A stretch of DNA of 64,000 nucleotides from Myroides odoratus DSM 2801 (GTDB taxonomy: Bacteria > Bacteroidota > Bacteroidia > Flavobacteriales > Flavobacteriaceae), in assembly GCF_000243275.1 (NCBI RefSeq), contig NZ_CM001437.1, positions 738,703-802,702 on the forward strand, in the 5' to 3' direction. Position 1 is the stretch's first letter. The number at the start of each line of letters is the position of its first letter. The translations under genes were made by a program, and so were the position numbers. The notes under the pieces were generated by a model. It worked only from the letters and a program-made list of their open reading frames with translations, was not told the DNA's origin and did no database searches. Shown one piece after another: positions 19,497 through 28,154 of this stretch.

Positions 19497-19638
19497 TTAG
19501 TTGAAGGTTTTTTTGTTTCTTTTTTACCCTTTAAAAAAGAAAGGGGTTGTGAGGGTTGCTTTTTGTGAGGTTTGCTCTTTGTGAGATTTATCAATTAAAG
19601 AAGAATCTATCATCATCTCGTAATCCGCATCCAGTATA

Positions 19639-19738
19639 TCTCCCCGACGAAGGAGAGGTCACATCCGTCACTCAACACTAGTTATTCCCGTTCAGTGATA
19701 GGTGAGCGTTGGATGCGACCCTTCCTACGTCAGGGAGA
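19639..19738. repeat. Inverted repeat with 28-bp arms (REP-like)
   Basis: tctccccgacgaaggagagg plus tcacatcc (19639-19666) is complementary, with five mismatches, to 19711-19738. The 44-bp loop itself contains short complementary pieces. A single related half-arm (gaggaacgaaaggtcgcatc) sits at 14562-14581. This resembles the intergenic palindromic repeats dispersed in Bacteroidota genomes. Confidence 0.65.
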
Positions 19739-20332
19739 CATACTATTCGCGAGCGCAATCGGACTGGTAATTCCTTATAAAAAAGGAATAAACCTTCTAT
19801 CACAGCGAATCTTTCAACTTCACAAAAAACAAAAAAGCGACCTACAGATCAAACTCAACCTCTCACCATCTATCTCACCGAGTTGCTATTTTCTTTTGGT
19901 GTTCGATGAATCTACACTGCGTTCCGATTTCATCGCCTTACCATCTTCTCTCCCCTTTCCCCTCTCCAATTGCTTTGTGAGGTTGTATGATAACTTTCTT
20001 TCAACTTCACAAAAATGAAAGATAAAAAAACGCAAGAAATCACACATAATTCCTGAAAATTATCACAAAAAACGACTTTACTGAAAAAAAAATTTAATTT
20101 AAAATTCATACAGTTTACACAATGATAATTAAATATTAACGCTAAATAAAAAGTACGTTCCTTATACTTCTTGGTAAAAAACCAAACTTCCTTCAGTAAT
20201 TTAACAGACAAAAACTACAATATTATCATTTTTCGATTTGGAAACTTGAGAAATTCTAACTAAACTAGCATTGAAATTGCATTATACCCCATATAATGTG
20301 ATTTTAACCAACAAACAACACGAGCTAACCTT

Positions 20333-21187
20333 ATGAAACTTGAATTATTTGAAGAAGTACAAAGTACGCTGCAGCACTTTGTACGGCATTTTTCTAAAAT
20401 TGCCCCCTGTGGGAATTTAAATTCCCTTGCTTTTCAACATTATCACTTTAATAATTTTAAAGCAATGACCTCTACCTTATTTGAAGCCCTATTGCATATC
20501 AACTATGCACAACTTCAAAAAAGTGAAGACAAAATAACGTACAACACTCCTTTTTCTCTTACACTTAATGAATCTTTAGGACTTATCAGGGAAATTGAAT
20601 TCACCCGAATTAAACAAGACAAACGAGAAAAAATACTAGCAGCAGTTCGTCAGGAAATTAAGGATAAGTTTAGTCATCAACCGGCTAATACGTACACCAA
20701 TATCCACTTCAACTGCCTAGATCGAACTAAACAGATGTGCTCCTTGGTTGGAACCATTCACATCTCAACAAATAGGGAATTTACAGTCAACCTATTTTAC
20801 CTCAAAATTGAAACCCAACTGGAAGATCTCCTTTTAGATTTTAATTTTTATCTCAAAGACAAAAACAAACATCAAACCATCTATCACAACTTATTACAAA
20901 CAGAAACTGCCGATGATCTAAAACTACTTTCACTACTACAAAATCACAATTTATCTCTAGAAGAGTTTCATAACAACTTCCTCTATTTTTATGGAGATAC
21001 GTTGACTAACTATCAAAGAAAAGAGCGTTTCTTAAAATCACTTGAATTACTCCTTTTCTCTCAAAATTCGATGGAAGAGATTAAAAAAACATGTGAAGAA
21101 ACGAGATCTCCGTATAGTTTGAATCAGTTTTTTAGCAATCCTAGAAGTTCTAGAGCTAATGCAGTTATCCGATATAATGTTAGTTAA
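20333..21187 (+). CDS. Conserved-looking hypothetical protein, 284 residues
   Basis: I do not recognise the family. The protein is soluble and mixed alpha/beta, without signal peptide or membrane helix. It has two cysteine-containing stretches (APCGNLN, HFNCLDRTKQMC) and a helical C-terminal third with a possible helix-turn-helix-like segment (residues about 245-275). It lies alone between the repeat block and a convergent methyltransferase gene, with which it shares a terminator. A 9-bp inverted repeat (gtacaaagt...actttgtac) falls inside codons 9-18 at 20357-20384. The start is the ATG at 20333. Confidence 0.65.
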   Translation: MKLELFEEVQSTLQHFVRHFSKIAPCGNLNSLAFQHYHFNNFKAMTSTLFEALLHINYAQLQKSEDKITYNTPFSLTLNESLGLIREIEFTRIKQDKREKILAAVRQEIKDKFSHQPANTYTNIHFNCLDRTKQMCSLVGTIHISTNREFTVNLFYLKIETQLEDLLLDFNFYLKDKNKHQTIYHNLLQTETADDLKLLSLLQNHNLSLEEFHNNFLYFYGDTLTNYQRKERFLKSLELLLFSQNSMEEIKKTCEETRSPYSLNQFFSNPRSSRANAVIRYNVS

Positions 21188-21218
21188 CGGTTAATGCTTG
21201 CCAATAAACAAGTAACAG

Positions 21219-21253
21219 TTTGCGGTTGGTCATAGTAAATGGACAACCGCAAA
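21219..21253. terminator. Bidirectional terminator between convergent genes
   Basis: A 10-bp perfect stem (tttgcggttg / caaccgcaaa) with a 15-base loop abuts the stop codon of the minus-strand methyltransferase. It is followed on the plus strand by ttattttttA. Confidence 0.75.
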
Positions 21254-21967
21254 TTATTTTTTACCATATACTCCTGTAGCACAACCAAAAAAATACGTTT
21301 GATACGTCGTTGTTAAACCTGTTGATTGAAAGATAGTCTCAACTTCTTTTGCATTTTTAAATCGATGGGTATATTCCCAAAGCATTTTATACTCTCTTAC
21401 CCCACCGAATAACATTTTTCCCAATAAAGGAATGATTGTACTGAGGTAAAAAGAATATAATAATTTCAAAACATAATTAGTAGGTTCAGAAACTTCAATG
21501 AATGAAAATTGCCCTCCTGGTTTCAAGATTCTTTTTACTTGTTGAGCTAAAATTTCTACCTGCTCTGGGTTTAATGTTTTTAATCCAAAAGCACAAGTTA
21601 CACCATCATAAAAATCAGAAGGCAGATCATTATGTAATACATTTTGCAATGTTACTTCAACTTGTGCATTAAATTTCTTTTTATTTTTATTTTGAGCATA
21701 AGTCAACATACCTTCCGAAAAATCTAAAGCCGTAAGTTTAGCCATAGGAAACATTTGATGAATAGCGCCCCACGTTTCTCCCATTCCTGTCATTAAATCA
21801 ATAATCTGAACTGGAGCAGTTGATGACATTTTCATCGGGCGTAAAAACTGCTTTCTCCAACGAAGAGAAAAACCAAAAGAGGATAAATAATTTACTCTTT
21901 CATATGAACTACTCATTCGATTAAAGAGACCTTTAATATAGGCTTCACTGTAAATACTTTCTTTCAT
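21254..21967 (-). CDS. UbiE/MenG-like class I SAM methyltransferase
   Basis: Start chosen at the ATG at 21967 (MKESIYSEAYIKGLFNRMS). An upstream ATG at 22006 would add a hydrophobic leader unlike the family. The 237 residues show FNRMSSSYERVNYLSSFGFS, as in UbiE-type enzymes, and motif I as IIDLMTGMGETW, where the usual glycine/cysteine-rich loop reads TGMGE. Also present are the acidic ALDFSEGML that binds the SAM ribose, and ILKPGGQFSFIEVSEP. UbiE relatives methylate quinone precursors. No quinone genes are adjacent, so the substrate is open. The low Cys/Gly content of motif I is a mild departure from canonical MenG/UbiE. Confidence 0.78.
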   Translation of the reverse strand: MKESIYSEAYIKGLFNRMSSSYERVNYLSSFGFSLRWRKQFLRPMKMSSTAPVQIIDLMTGMGETWGAIHQMFPMAKLTALDFSEGMLTYAQNKNKKKFNAQVEVTLQNVLHNDLPSDFYDGVTCAFGLKTLNPEQVEILAQQVKRILKPGGQFSFIEVSEPTNYVLKLLYSFYLSTIIPLLGKMLFGGVREYKMLWEYTHRFKNAKEVETIFQSTGLTTTYQTYFFGCATGVYGKK

Positions 21968-22093
21968 TTTATACTTGTCAAAAAAAACAGTGCTAAATAA
22001 CAACAATAAAAAGATTTTCTCATTAAATTCTATTGTAAACTGATAAACAGTGAGTAAACGAATAACATTTTATATTAAACTAAAAAAAAATAG

Positions 22094-22101
22094 TATCTTT
22101 G
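22094..22101 (+). promoter_or_regulatory. Candidate -7 box for the metal-efflux cluster
   Basis: TATCTTTG matches TAnnTTTG exactly and lies 41 bp before the ATG at 22143. The -33 region is T-rich but has no clear TTTG. Confidence 0.45.
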
Positions 22102-22142
22102 TCTTGAAATGTATCACCTCTTTTAACTATTAATTCAAGTTA

Positions 22143-22571
22143 ATGAAGAAATATTTATCCATAGTATTACTCTCGTTATCCGTACTTGTTACAGCGAATC
22201 CAATCATCAGTTGGAATTGCAACGACATGAGTACGGCTATGGCTGGTTGTATGGAGATGGAGGAGGATGTGATGCCTTGTTGTGCTACGGATGGCATGGA
22301 TAGTCATAGTAATATGGCTGATATGATTTGCTGTTCGCCTATGGCGCGTATTCATACCGTTCAGGCTGACTTGCAAATTGAACAAACGGCAGCAACACCT
22401 AAAAACAAAGAAAAAAGAGCTGTAATTCAAGTAAAATGGTTTAATTCCAACTACTTGACCGATTTACAATCGGTTGATCTTACCGCTTCTTATACTACTC
22501 CTATTGCTGGTGATGGATTTAAATTTACTTCCGTCGACCGGCTTTCCTACATTTGTCTTTATCGTATATGA
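22143..22571 (+). CDS. Small exported Met/Cys-rich protein, putative metal-binding
   Basis: A 142-residue protein with a signal peptide (MKKYLSIVLLSLSVLVTANP). Residues 25-70 hold 6 cysteines and 11 methionines in C-x-M, CCxxxxM and M-x-x-M settings (for example GCMEMEEDVMPCC and MICCSPM), a composition that suits copper or silver binding. The C-terminal half lacks such residues. It precedes a CusA-type pump by 271 bp and probably belongs to the same response. In that gap a 7-bp inverted pair (agttagc...gctaact, 22586-22632) could form a hairpin. The function is inferred from composition and neighbourhood. Confidence 0.7.
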   Translation: MKKYLSIVLLSLSVLVTANPIISWNCNDMSTAMAGCMEMEEDVMPCCATDGMDSHSNMADMICCSPMARIHTVQADLQIEQTAATPKNKEKRAVIQVKWFNSNYLTDLQSVDLTASYTTPIAGDGFKFTSVDRLSYICLYRI

Positions 22572-22842
22572 TACCGCTACATCTTAGTTAGCCACCATAC
22601 TCTATGAGGGTTCTTCCTCTTTTGAGCTAACTCAGATGATTTTCCATTATTTTTTCGAAACCCAATTTCTGTTTAGTTTACACTAAAAACAGACCGCACA
22701 ACTGATTTATTTTCAATCATTTGTACGTGCTTTTTTTATATCTTTAACTAAAAAGATTGCTCAATTCGTATGAAAGATACTAATTCATGCGAAGCCCTTG
22801 GTGTTTCCTCTAGCGTATTATTAACACTTTAAAGAAATCTAT

Positions 22843-25800
22843 ATGCTTAATAAAATCATTAAGTATTTCCTACATAATCGATTAATTACGATGTTAATCT
22901 TAATTATCGTTATCGTATGGGGATTAATCACAGCCCCATTTAATTGGCATCAAAACCTATTGCCAAGTGATCCCGTTCCTGTAGATGCTATTCCTGATAT
23001 TGGTGAAAACCAGCAGATTGTAGCTACAGAATGGATGGGACGTTCACCCAAAGACATTCAAGAACAAATCACATACCCTCTAACGACTTCCTTATTAGGC
23101 GTTCCAGGAGTAAAAACCATCCGAAGCAGTTCGATGTTTGGTATGTCTTTCATCTACATTATTTTTGAAGAAGATGTAGAGTTCTACTGGAGTCGCTCTC
23201 GTATTTTAGAAAAATTAAACTCTCTACCAGCAGGAACACTTCCAGAAGGAGCTATTCCAACATTAGGCCCTGATGCTACGGCCTTAGGTCAAGTATTTTG
23301 GTATACCCTAGAAGGTCGAAATCCTCAAACGGGAGAACCTACTGGAGGTTGGGATCCTGACGAATTGCGTACCATTCAAGATTTTTACGCGAAGTACAGC
23401 TTAGCTGCTGCTGAAGGAGTATCTGAAGTAGCTTCTATTGGAGGCTATGTCAAAGAGTATCAAGTAGAAGTTAAGCCCGATGCGATGCGCGCGTACAATG
23501 TGTCTATTATGGACATCATGGGTGCAATTCAAAAGAGCAACTTGGATATTGGTGCTGAAACTATTGAAATTAATAAAGCGGAATATCTAGTTCGCGGTTT
23601 GGGTTACATCAAGAGTATCAAAGACCTGGAAGATGCTGTTATCACCGTGCGAAACAATGTTCCGGTCAAAATAAAAGACGTTGCCTTTGTCAACTTAGGT
23701 CCTGCTACCCGAAGAGGTGGTTTGGACAAAGAAGGGATTGAAGCAGTTGGCGGTGTTGTTGTTGCTCGTTACGGTGCAAACCCAATGGAGGTTATTGATA
23801 ACGTAAAGGGTAAAATCAAAGAGATGGAAGCAGGTCTTCCACAGAAAACACTTGCTGATGGAACAATTTCTAAAGTAACTGTCGTTCCTTTTTACGATCG
23901 TTCTGGCTTAATTAAAGAAACCATTGGTACACTAGAAACGGCTTTAGCACATGAAATATTAATCTGTATTATTGTCGTTATTGTTCTTGTTATCAATCTT
24001 AGGGCTTCGGTTATTATTTCTAGTATTCTACCCATTGGTGTATTGGCGACCTTCATTATCATGAAATACATGGGAATTGAAGCTAATATTGTAGCTCTAT
24101 CGGGAATTGCCATTGCCATTGGAGTGATGGTCGATGTCGGCGTCGTCTTTGTGGAGAGTATTATCCGGCACATGGAAGAAGAGCGAGAACGCGGGGTAGA
24201 AAGTCGAGGACAAGCATTTATCAACTTGATTATCAAAGCGGTTTCCGAGGTTTCTGGTGCTTTATCCACAGCCATGCTAACGACCATCATCAGTTTCTTA
24301 CCTGTTTTTGCGATGGAAGCACAAGAAGGGAAACTCTTTAAACCTTTAGCCTATACTAAAACATTTGCCTTAGTTTCTGCTTTTTTACTGGGTATTATCA
24401 TTTTACCTACCCTAGCCTATTACATCTATTCCATAAAAACAGACAAGGCTAAAGTGCGTAGAATTGCCAACTATATCTTGTGTGTATTAGGTATTGCTTT
24501 GTGGATTTACACTGGTGTGTTCACGGCATTTGCCCTAACTTTAATTGGAATTAACAACCTTTATACTCCAACTTGGCGCAATGAAAAAACGGCAAATTAT
24601 GTCAATGTGGCCATCACATTATTTATTGCTGTTTACTACCTCGCTATTGAATGGTTGCCTTTGGGAACCCAAGCAAGCACAGGGCTTAACTTTGTTTTTG
24701 TCATTTTAGCTATTGGTGTTATCCTAGGAGTATTGTGGTTGCTGGTGATTTATTATGAACAAATCTTGCGATGGGCCTTAGCCAATCGTTGGAAATTCAT
24801 GACTATTCCAATTATTACGGTTGTTTTTGGTATGTTGGTTTGGCTAGGTTTCAATACGTCTTTTGGTTTTGTTGCCAAAGGATTTGAAACCGTTGGTTGG
24901 AAATCATTTAGAGAAACCGCCTTTTGGCAGAAATCTTCCGCTGCTTTCCCTGGTATTGGTGAAGAATTTATGCCGAGTTTAAATGAAGGGTCTTTCTTAT
25001 TGATGCCAACGAGTATGCCGCATACAGGAATTGAACAAAACTTAGCTTTTATTCAAACCTTAGATAAACGCATTCAAAATATTCCTGAAGTCGAACTAAC
25101 CATTGGAAAATGGGGACGTGTAAACTCCGCTCTTGACCCTGCTCCTACGCAGATGTTTGAGAATACCATCAATTATAAACCAGAATATTTCTTGGATGAA
25201 GATGGGCATCGAGAGCGCTTTAAAGTAGCCAAAAATGGCGAATTCGAATTATTGGATGGCTCTACCTATGCTGTAGCAAATGGATACCGTCAAATTCCAA
25301 GAGATAGTTTAATTCCGGATAAAAAAGGTAAATTCTTTAGACAATGGCGTCCAGAAATTAAAAATGCAGAGGATATTTGGCAACAAATTGTCAATGTTTC
25401 TCACCTTCCGGGATTAACCTCAGCACCGAAGCTTCAACCGATTGAAGCGCGTTTGGTGATGTTGTCAACGGGAATGCGTGCTCCTATGGGATTAAAAGTT
25501 TCTGGTCCTGATTTGGAATCGATTGAAGAAGGAGGAAAAGCCTTAGAAACAGCTTTGAAAGACATTCCTTCTATCATGTCGTCTACGGTATTCTACGACC
25601 GTGCAGTTGGAGCTCCGTATGTTGAAATTCACCTGAATCGAAACAATATGGCGCGCTACGGAATCACCGTTGCGGATTTGCAAGAAGTACTAGGAGCTGC
25701 CGTTGGAGGCATGCAGCTGACAACAACTGTTGAAGGGCGTGAACGCTTCCCTGTTCGCTTGCGTTATCCAAGAGAATTAAGAGATAGTCCTGATGCCTTA

Positions 25801-26688
25801 GGTAAACTATTAATTCCAACGGCTACCGGAGTGCAAATTCCGCTTAGTGATGTTGCTGATATTACCTATGCCAAAGGATCACAGATGATTCAAAGTGAGA
25901 ATACCTTCTTATTGGGGTATGTTATTTTTGATAAGATTAGTGGAAAAGCAGAAGTAGATGTAGTACGTGAAGCGGATCAAATTTTAAAAACAAAGTTGGA
26001 ATCGGGCGAACTAACGTTGCCTAAAGGGGTGACTTATACGTTTGCAGGAAATTACGAACAGCAAGAACGCGCTGCACAACGCTTACTTTTTGTTGTTCCG
26101 ATGAGTTTATTGGCTATTTTATTGATTTTATATTTCCAATTTAAAACCATCACAGCTTCCTTGATTCACTTCTCTGGTGTATTTGTTGCTTTTGCAGGAG
26201 GATTCATCTTGTTGTGGCTATATGGACAACCGTGGTTTATGAATTTCTCTATTGGTGATATGAATATGCGGGATCTATTTCAAATGCACAGCATCAACTT
26301 AAGTATTGCCGTCTGGGTTGGATTTATTGCCCTATTTGGGTTAGCAACTAATGATGGGGTATTGATGGGAACTTATATACACGATACATTTGAAGCCAGA
26401 GATCCAAAGACCAAACACGATATCCGAGAGGCTGTTGTTTATGCTGGATTAAAACGTGTTCGTCCTGCAGCCATGACAACCGCTACGGCCTTAATTGCAC
26501 TGCTTCCTGTTATGACTTCAACTGGTAAAGGAGCGGAAATTATGATTCCGATGGCAATTCCATCCTTTGGTGGAATGCTCATCCAATCCATGACCATGTT
26601 TGTTGTACCCGTATTCCAATGCTGGTGGAGGGAATGGGCCATTAAAAAAGAACAAAAAACAAATGAAAAAATCGTCGAAAATGAATAA
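22843..26688 (+). CDS. cusA: CusA/CzcA-family heavy-metal RND efflux pump, 1281 residues
   Basis: An RND inner-membrane pump. Typical CusA blocks are WMGRSPKDIQEQITYPLTT, LGPDATALGQVFWYTLEG and the helix-4 relay SGIAIAIGVMVDVGVVFVES with its aspartate and glutamate. In the C-terminal half GEEFMPSLNEGSFLLMP and GLATNDGVLMG are seen. It is about 230 residues longer than E. coli CusA. The extra length includes a central hydrophobic insert (about residues 545-660) with several additional predicted helices before the second half. It would expel monovalent copper or silver across the envelope together with the adaptor and channel encoded just downstream. Its stop overlaps the next start (ATGAATAA). 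Confidence 0.92.
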   Translation: MLNKIIKYFLHNRLITMLILIIVIVWGLITAPFNWHQNLLPSDPVPVDAIPDIGENQQIVATEWMGRSPKDIQEQITYPLTTSLLGVPGVKTIRSSSMFGMSFIYIIFEEDVEFYWSRSRILEKLNSLPAGTLPEGAIPTLGPDATALGQVFWYTLEGRNPQTGEPTGGWDPDELRTIQDFYAKYSLAAAEGVSEVASIGGYVKEYQVEVKPDAMRAYNVSIMDIMGAIQKSNLDIGAETIEINKAEYLVRGLGYIKSIKDLEDAVITVRNNVPVKIKDVAFVNLGPATRRGGLDKEGIEAVGGVVVARYGANPMEVIDNVKGKIKEMEAGLPQKTLADGTISKVTVVPFYDRSGLIKETIGTLETALAHEILICIIVVIVLVINLRASVIISSILPIGVLATFIIMKYMGIEANIVALSGIAIAIGVMVDVGVVFVESIIRHMEEERERGVESRGQAFINLIIKAVSEVSGALSTAMLTTIISFLPVFAMEAQEGKLFKPLAYTKTFALVSAFLLGIIILPTLAYYIYSIKTDKAKVRRIANYILCVLGIALWIYTGVFTAFALTLIGINNLYTPTWRNEKTANYVNVAITLFIAVYYLAIEWLPLGTQASTGLNFVFVILAIGVILGVLWLLVIYYEQILRWALANRWKFMTIPIITVVFGMLVWLGFNTSFGFVAKGFETVGWKSFRETAFWQKSSAAFPGIGEEFMPSLNEGSFLLMPTSMPHTGIEQNLAFIQTLDKRIQNIPEVELTIGKWGRVNSALDPAPTQMFENTINYKPEYFLDEDGHRERFKVAKNGEFELLDGSTYAVANGYRQIPRDSLIPDKKGKFFRQWRPEIKNAEDIWQQIVNVSHLPGLTSAPKLQPIEARLVMLSTGMRAPMGLKVSGPDLESIEEGGKALETALKDIPSIMSSTVFYDRAVGAPYVEIHLNRNNMARYGITVADLQEVLGAAVGGMQLTTTVEGRERFPVRLRYPRELRDSPDALGKLLIPTATGVQIPLSDVADITYAKGSQMIQSENTFLLGYVIFDKISGKAEVDVVREADQILKTKLESGELTLPKGVTYTFAGNYEQQERAAQRLLFVVPMSLLAILLILYFQFKTITASLIHFSGVFVAFAGGFILLWLYGQPWFMNFSIGDMNMRDLFQMHSINLSIAVWVGFIALFGLATNDGVLMGTYIHDTFEARDPKTKHDIREAVVYAGLKRVRPAAMTTATALIALLPVMTSTGKGAEIMIPMAIPSFGGMLIQSMTMFVVPVFQCWWREWAIKKEQKTNEKIVENE

Positions 26689-28144
26689 GATATATGCTAT
26701 ACTTCTTGTTGTCATGGGGCTATTTGCACCAATGACAACGATGTGGGCACAAGAAAGCAAGGTAGATTCGTTGGCCTACTATACCCAATTGGCACTAGAG
26801 AACAATCCTGGGCTGAAATCACAACGATTGGCCTATGAAGCTTTTTTGGAAAAAATTCCACAAGCTGGTGCATTTGAGGATCCAGAACTATCGATGGGCT
26901 TCTATACTAAACCTATGGATATTGTAGGAGGAAGACAAATTGGAGATATTACTTTAATGCAGATGCTCCCGTGGTTTGGTACAAAAAAATCAGCCAAAAA
27001 GGAAGCCAATCACATGGCTAGTATGCAGATGCAACAATATAGAGAAGCAAGAGAAATGGTTATTTTACAAGTGCACACCCAATGGTATGTACTACAAAAG
27101 CTACAGCAGCAAGTAAGCAATGCCCAACAAAACAAGGATCTCTTGGAGCAATTGGAACAATTAGCCATTAAGAAATTCTCTTCTCCTTCTGGAGCTACTG
27201 CTTCTAACAGTATGGCTTCAAGTACTCCAGCGGCATCTACCACAACGAATACCAGTGGTGGTATGGGAGGCATGAATATGGGAGGTGGTGCAACAGCAAC
27301 GGCTAATACACCTACATCTACCTCCTCTTCCTCTAGCAGTAGCGCTATGGGGGGTATGAGCGGTGGTGGTAGTGGTTCTGGAATGTCCGATGTATTGCGC
27401 ATCCGATTGGAAACCATTGAAATTGAGAATACCATCGAAAGTTTACAAGCACAGATCAAAGCTGAAAAGGTAAAATTCAATGCCTTACTTGACCAAGAAA
27501 TCCAAGCAGCAGTTACTGTACCGCATGCCATTGAGAAAGTGTCCTTTTTCCTCACGGACGAAGAAGCACAGACCATGATTGAGTCCAATAACCCCATGTT
27601 GGCCATGCTGACAGAAGAAGGTTTGGCGTATCAGGCAAAATCAGCTATGGATAAAAAAATGAGCTATCCTATGATCGGATTGGGTGTCCAATACATGATT
27701 ATTGGCAAAACGAATGACCCTATGTTGGCCATGGGTGATATGAATGGAAAAGATATGATCATGCCCATGGTAACGGTGTCTCTTCCTATATTCAGAAAAA
27801 AATACAAAGCCCAACAAGAAGAAGGAAAAAAATGGTGGAAATCCAGTGAAGAAAAGTACAAAGACACCTACAATACTTTACTCGCTTCGTATTACAGCTT
27901 TAAAAATCAAGTGGAAGATACGGAACGCACCATTGCTTTGTTAGAAAAGCAAACCACCTTAGCAGAAACGACGTTTAACCTAATCGTCAAGGAGTTTGTA
28001 ACGGGAAAGAGCGATTTAACGAATGTGATTCAAGTACAACGCCAATTATTGGATTATCAGCTTAAAAAAGCAGAAGCCATCGCCAATTACAATACGCTTG
28101 TAGCCTCAATTGAAAATATCACGGCTACTCCTAACGATTTATAA
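26681..28144 (+). CDS. TolC-family outer-membrane protein with Met/Gly/Ser-rich insert
   Basis: Start taken at the ATG at 26681, which overlaps the stop of the pump gene. The in-frame ATG at 26663 is a close alternative that would lengthen the signal peptide n-region. The protein is 487 residues, with a signal peptide ending near TTMWAQ and TolC-like helical repeats. After about residue 165 comes a low-complexity insert of roughly 70 residues rich in Ser, Thr, Gly and Met (GGMGGMNMGGG, SSSSSSSAMGGMSGGG). It lies in the coiled-coil part of the channel, where other family members are continuous helix. The insert's methionines could bind copper (inference). It is part of the Cus-like operon. Confidence 0.88.
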   Translation: MNKIYAILLVVMGLFAPMTTMWAQESKVDSLAYYTQLALENNPGLKSQRLAYEAFLEKIPQAGAFEDPELSMGFYTKPMDIVGGRQIGDITLMQMLPWFGTKKSAKKEANHMASMQMQQYREAREMVILQVHTQWYVLQKLQQQVSNAQQNKDLLEQLEQLAIKKFSSPSGATASNSMASSTPAASTTTNTSGGMGGMNMGGGATATANTPTSTSSSSSSSAMGGMSGGGSGSGMSDVLRIRLETIEIENTIESLQAQIKAEKVKFNALLDQEIQAAVTVPHAIEKVSFFLTDEEAQTMIESNNPMLAMLTEEGLAYQAKSAMDKKMSYPMIGLGVQYMIIGKTNDPMLAMGDMNGKDMIMPMVTVSLPIFRKKYKAQQEEGKKWWKSSEEKYKDTYNTLLASYYSFKNQVEDTERTIALLEKQTTLAETTFNLIVKEFVTGKSDLTNVIQVQRQLLDYQLKKAEAIANYNTLVASIENITATPNDL

Positions 28145-28154
28145 TACAGAAACC

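Larger units (their letters stand above)
19174..20332. other. Gene-free region packed with short repeats
   Basis: About 1.16 kb without a credible gene. A 28-bp sequence (gtgaaatcgtaggttttatc and the following gattaaag) occurs at 19211-19238 and again, with one or two changes, at 19300-19327. A shortened form appears at 19581-19600. Two large inverted-repeat units lie between and after these copies, annotated separately. Related fragments in reverse orientation occur near 19905-19945. Open frames at 19695-20018 (plus) and 19930-20211 (minus) run through the repeats and are not supported as genes. Confidence 0.65.

Noticed and set aside
19695..20211. Open frames at 19695-20018 (plus) and 19930-20211 (minus)
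   Set aside because: Both run through inverted and direct repeats, overlap each other, and give products with no protein-like pattern.
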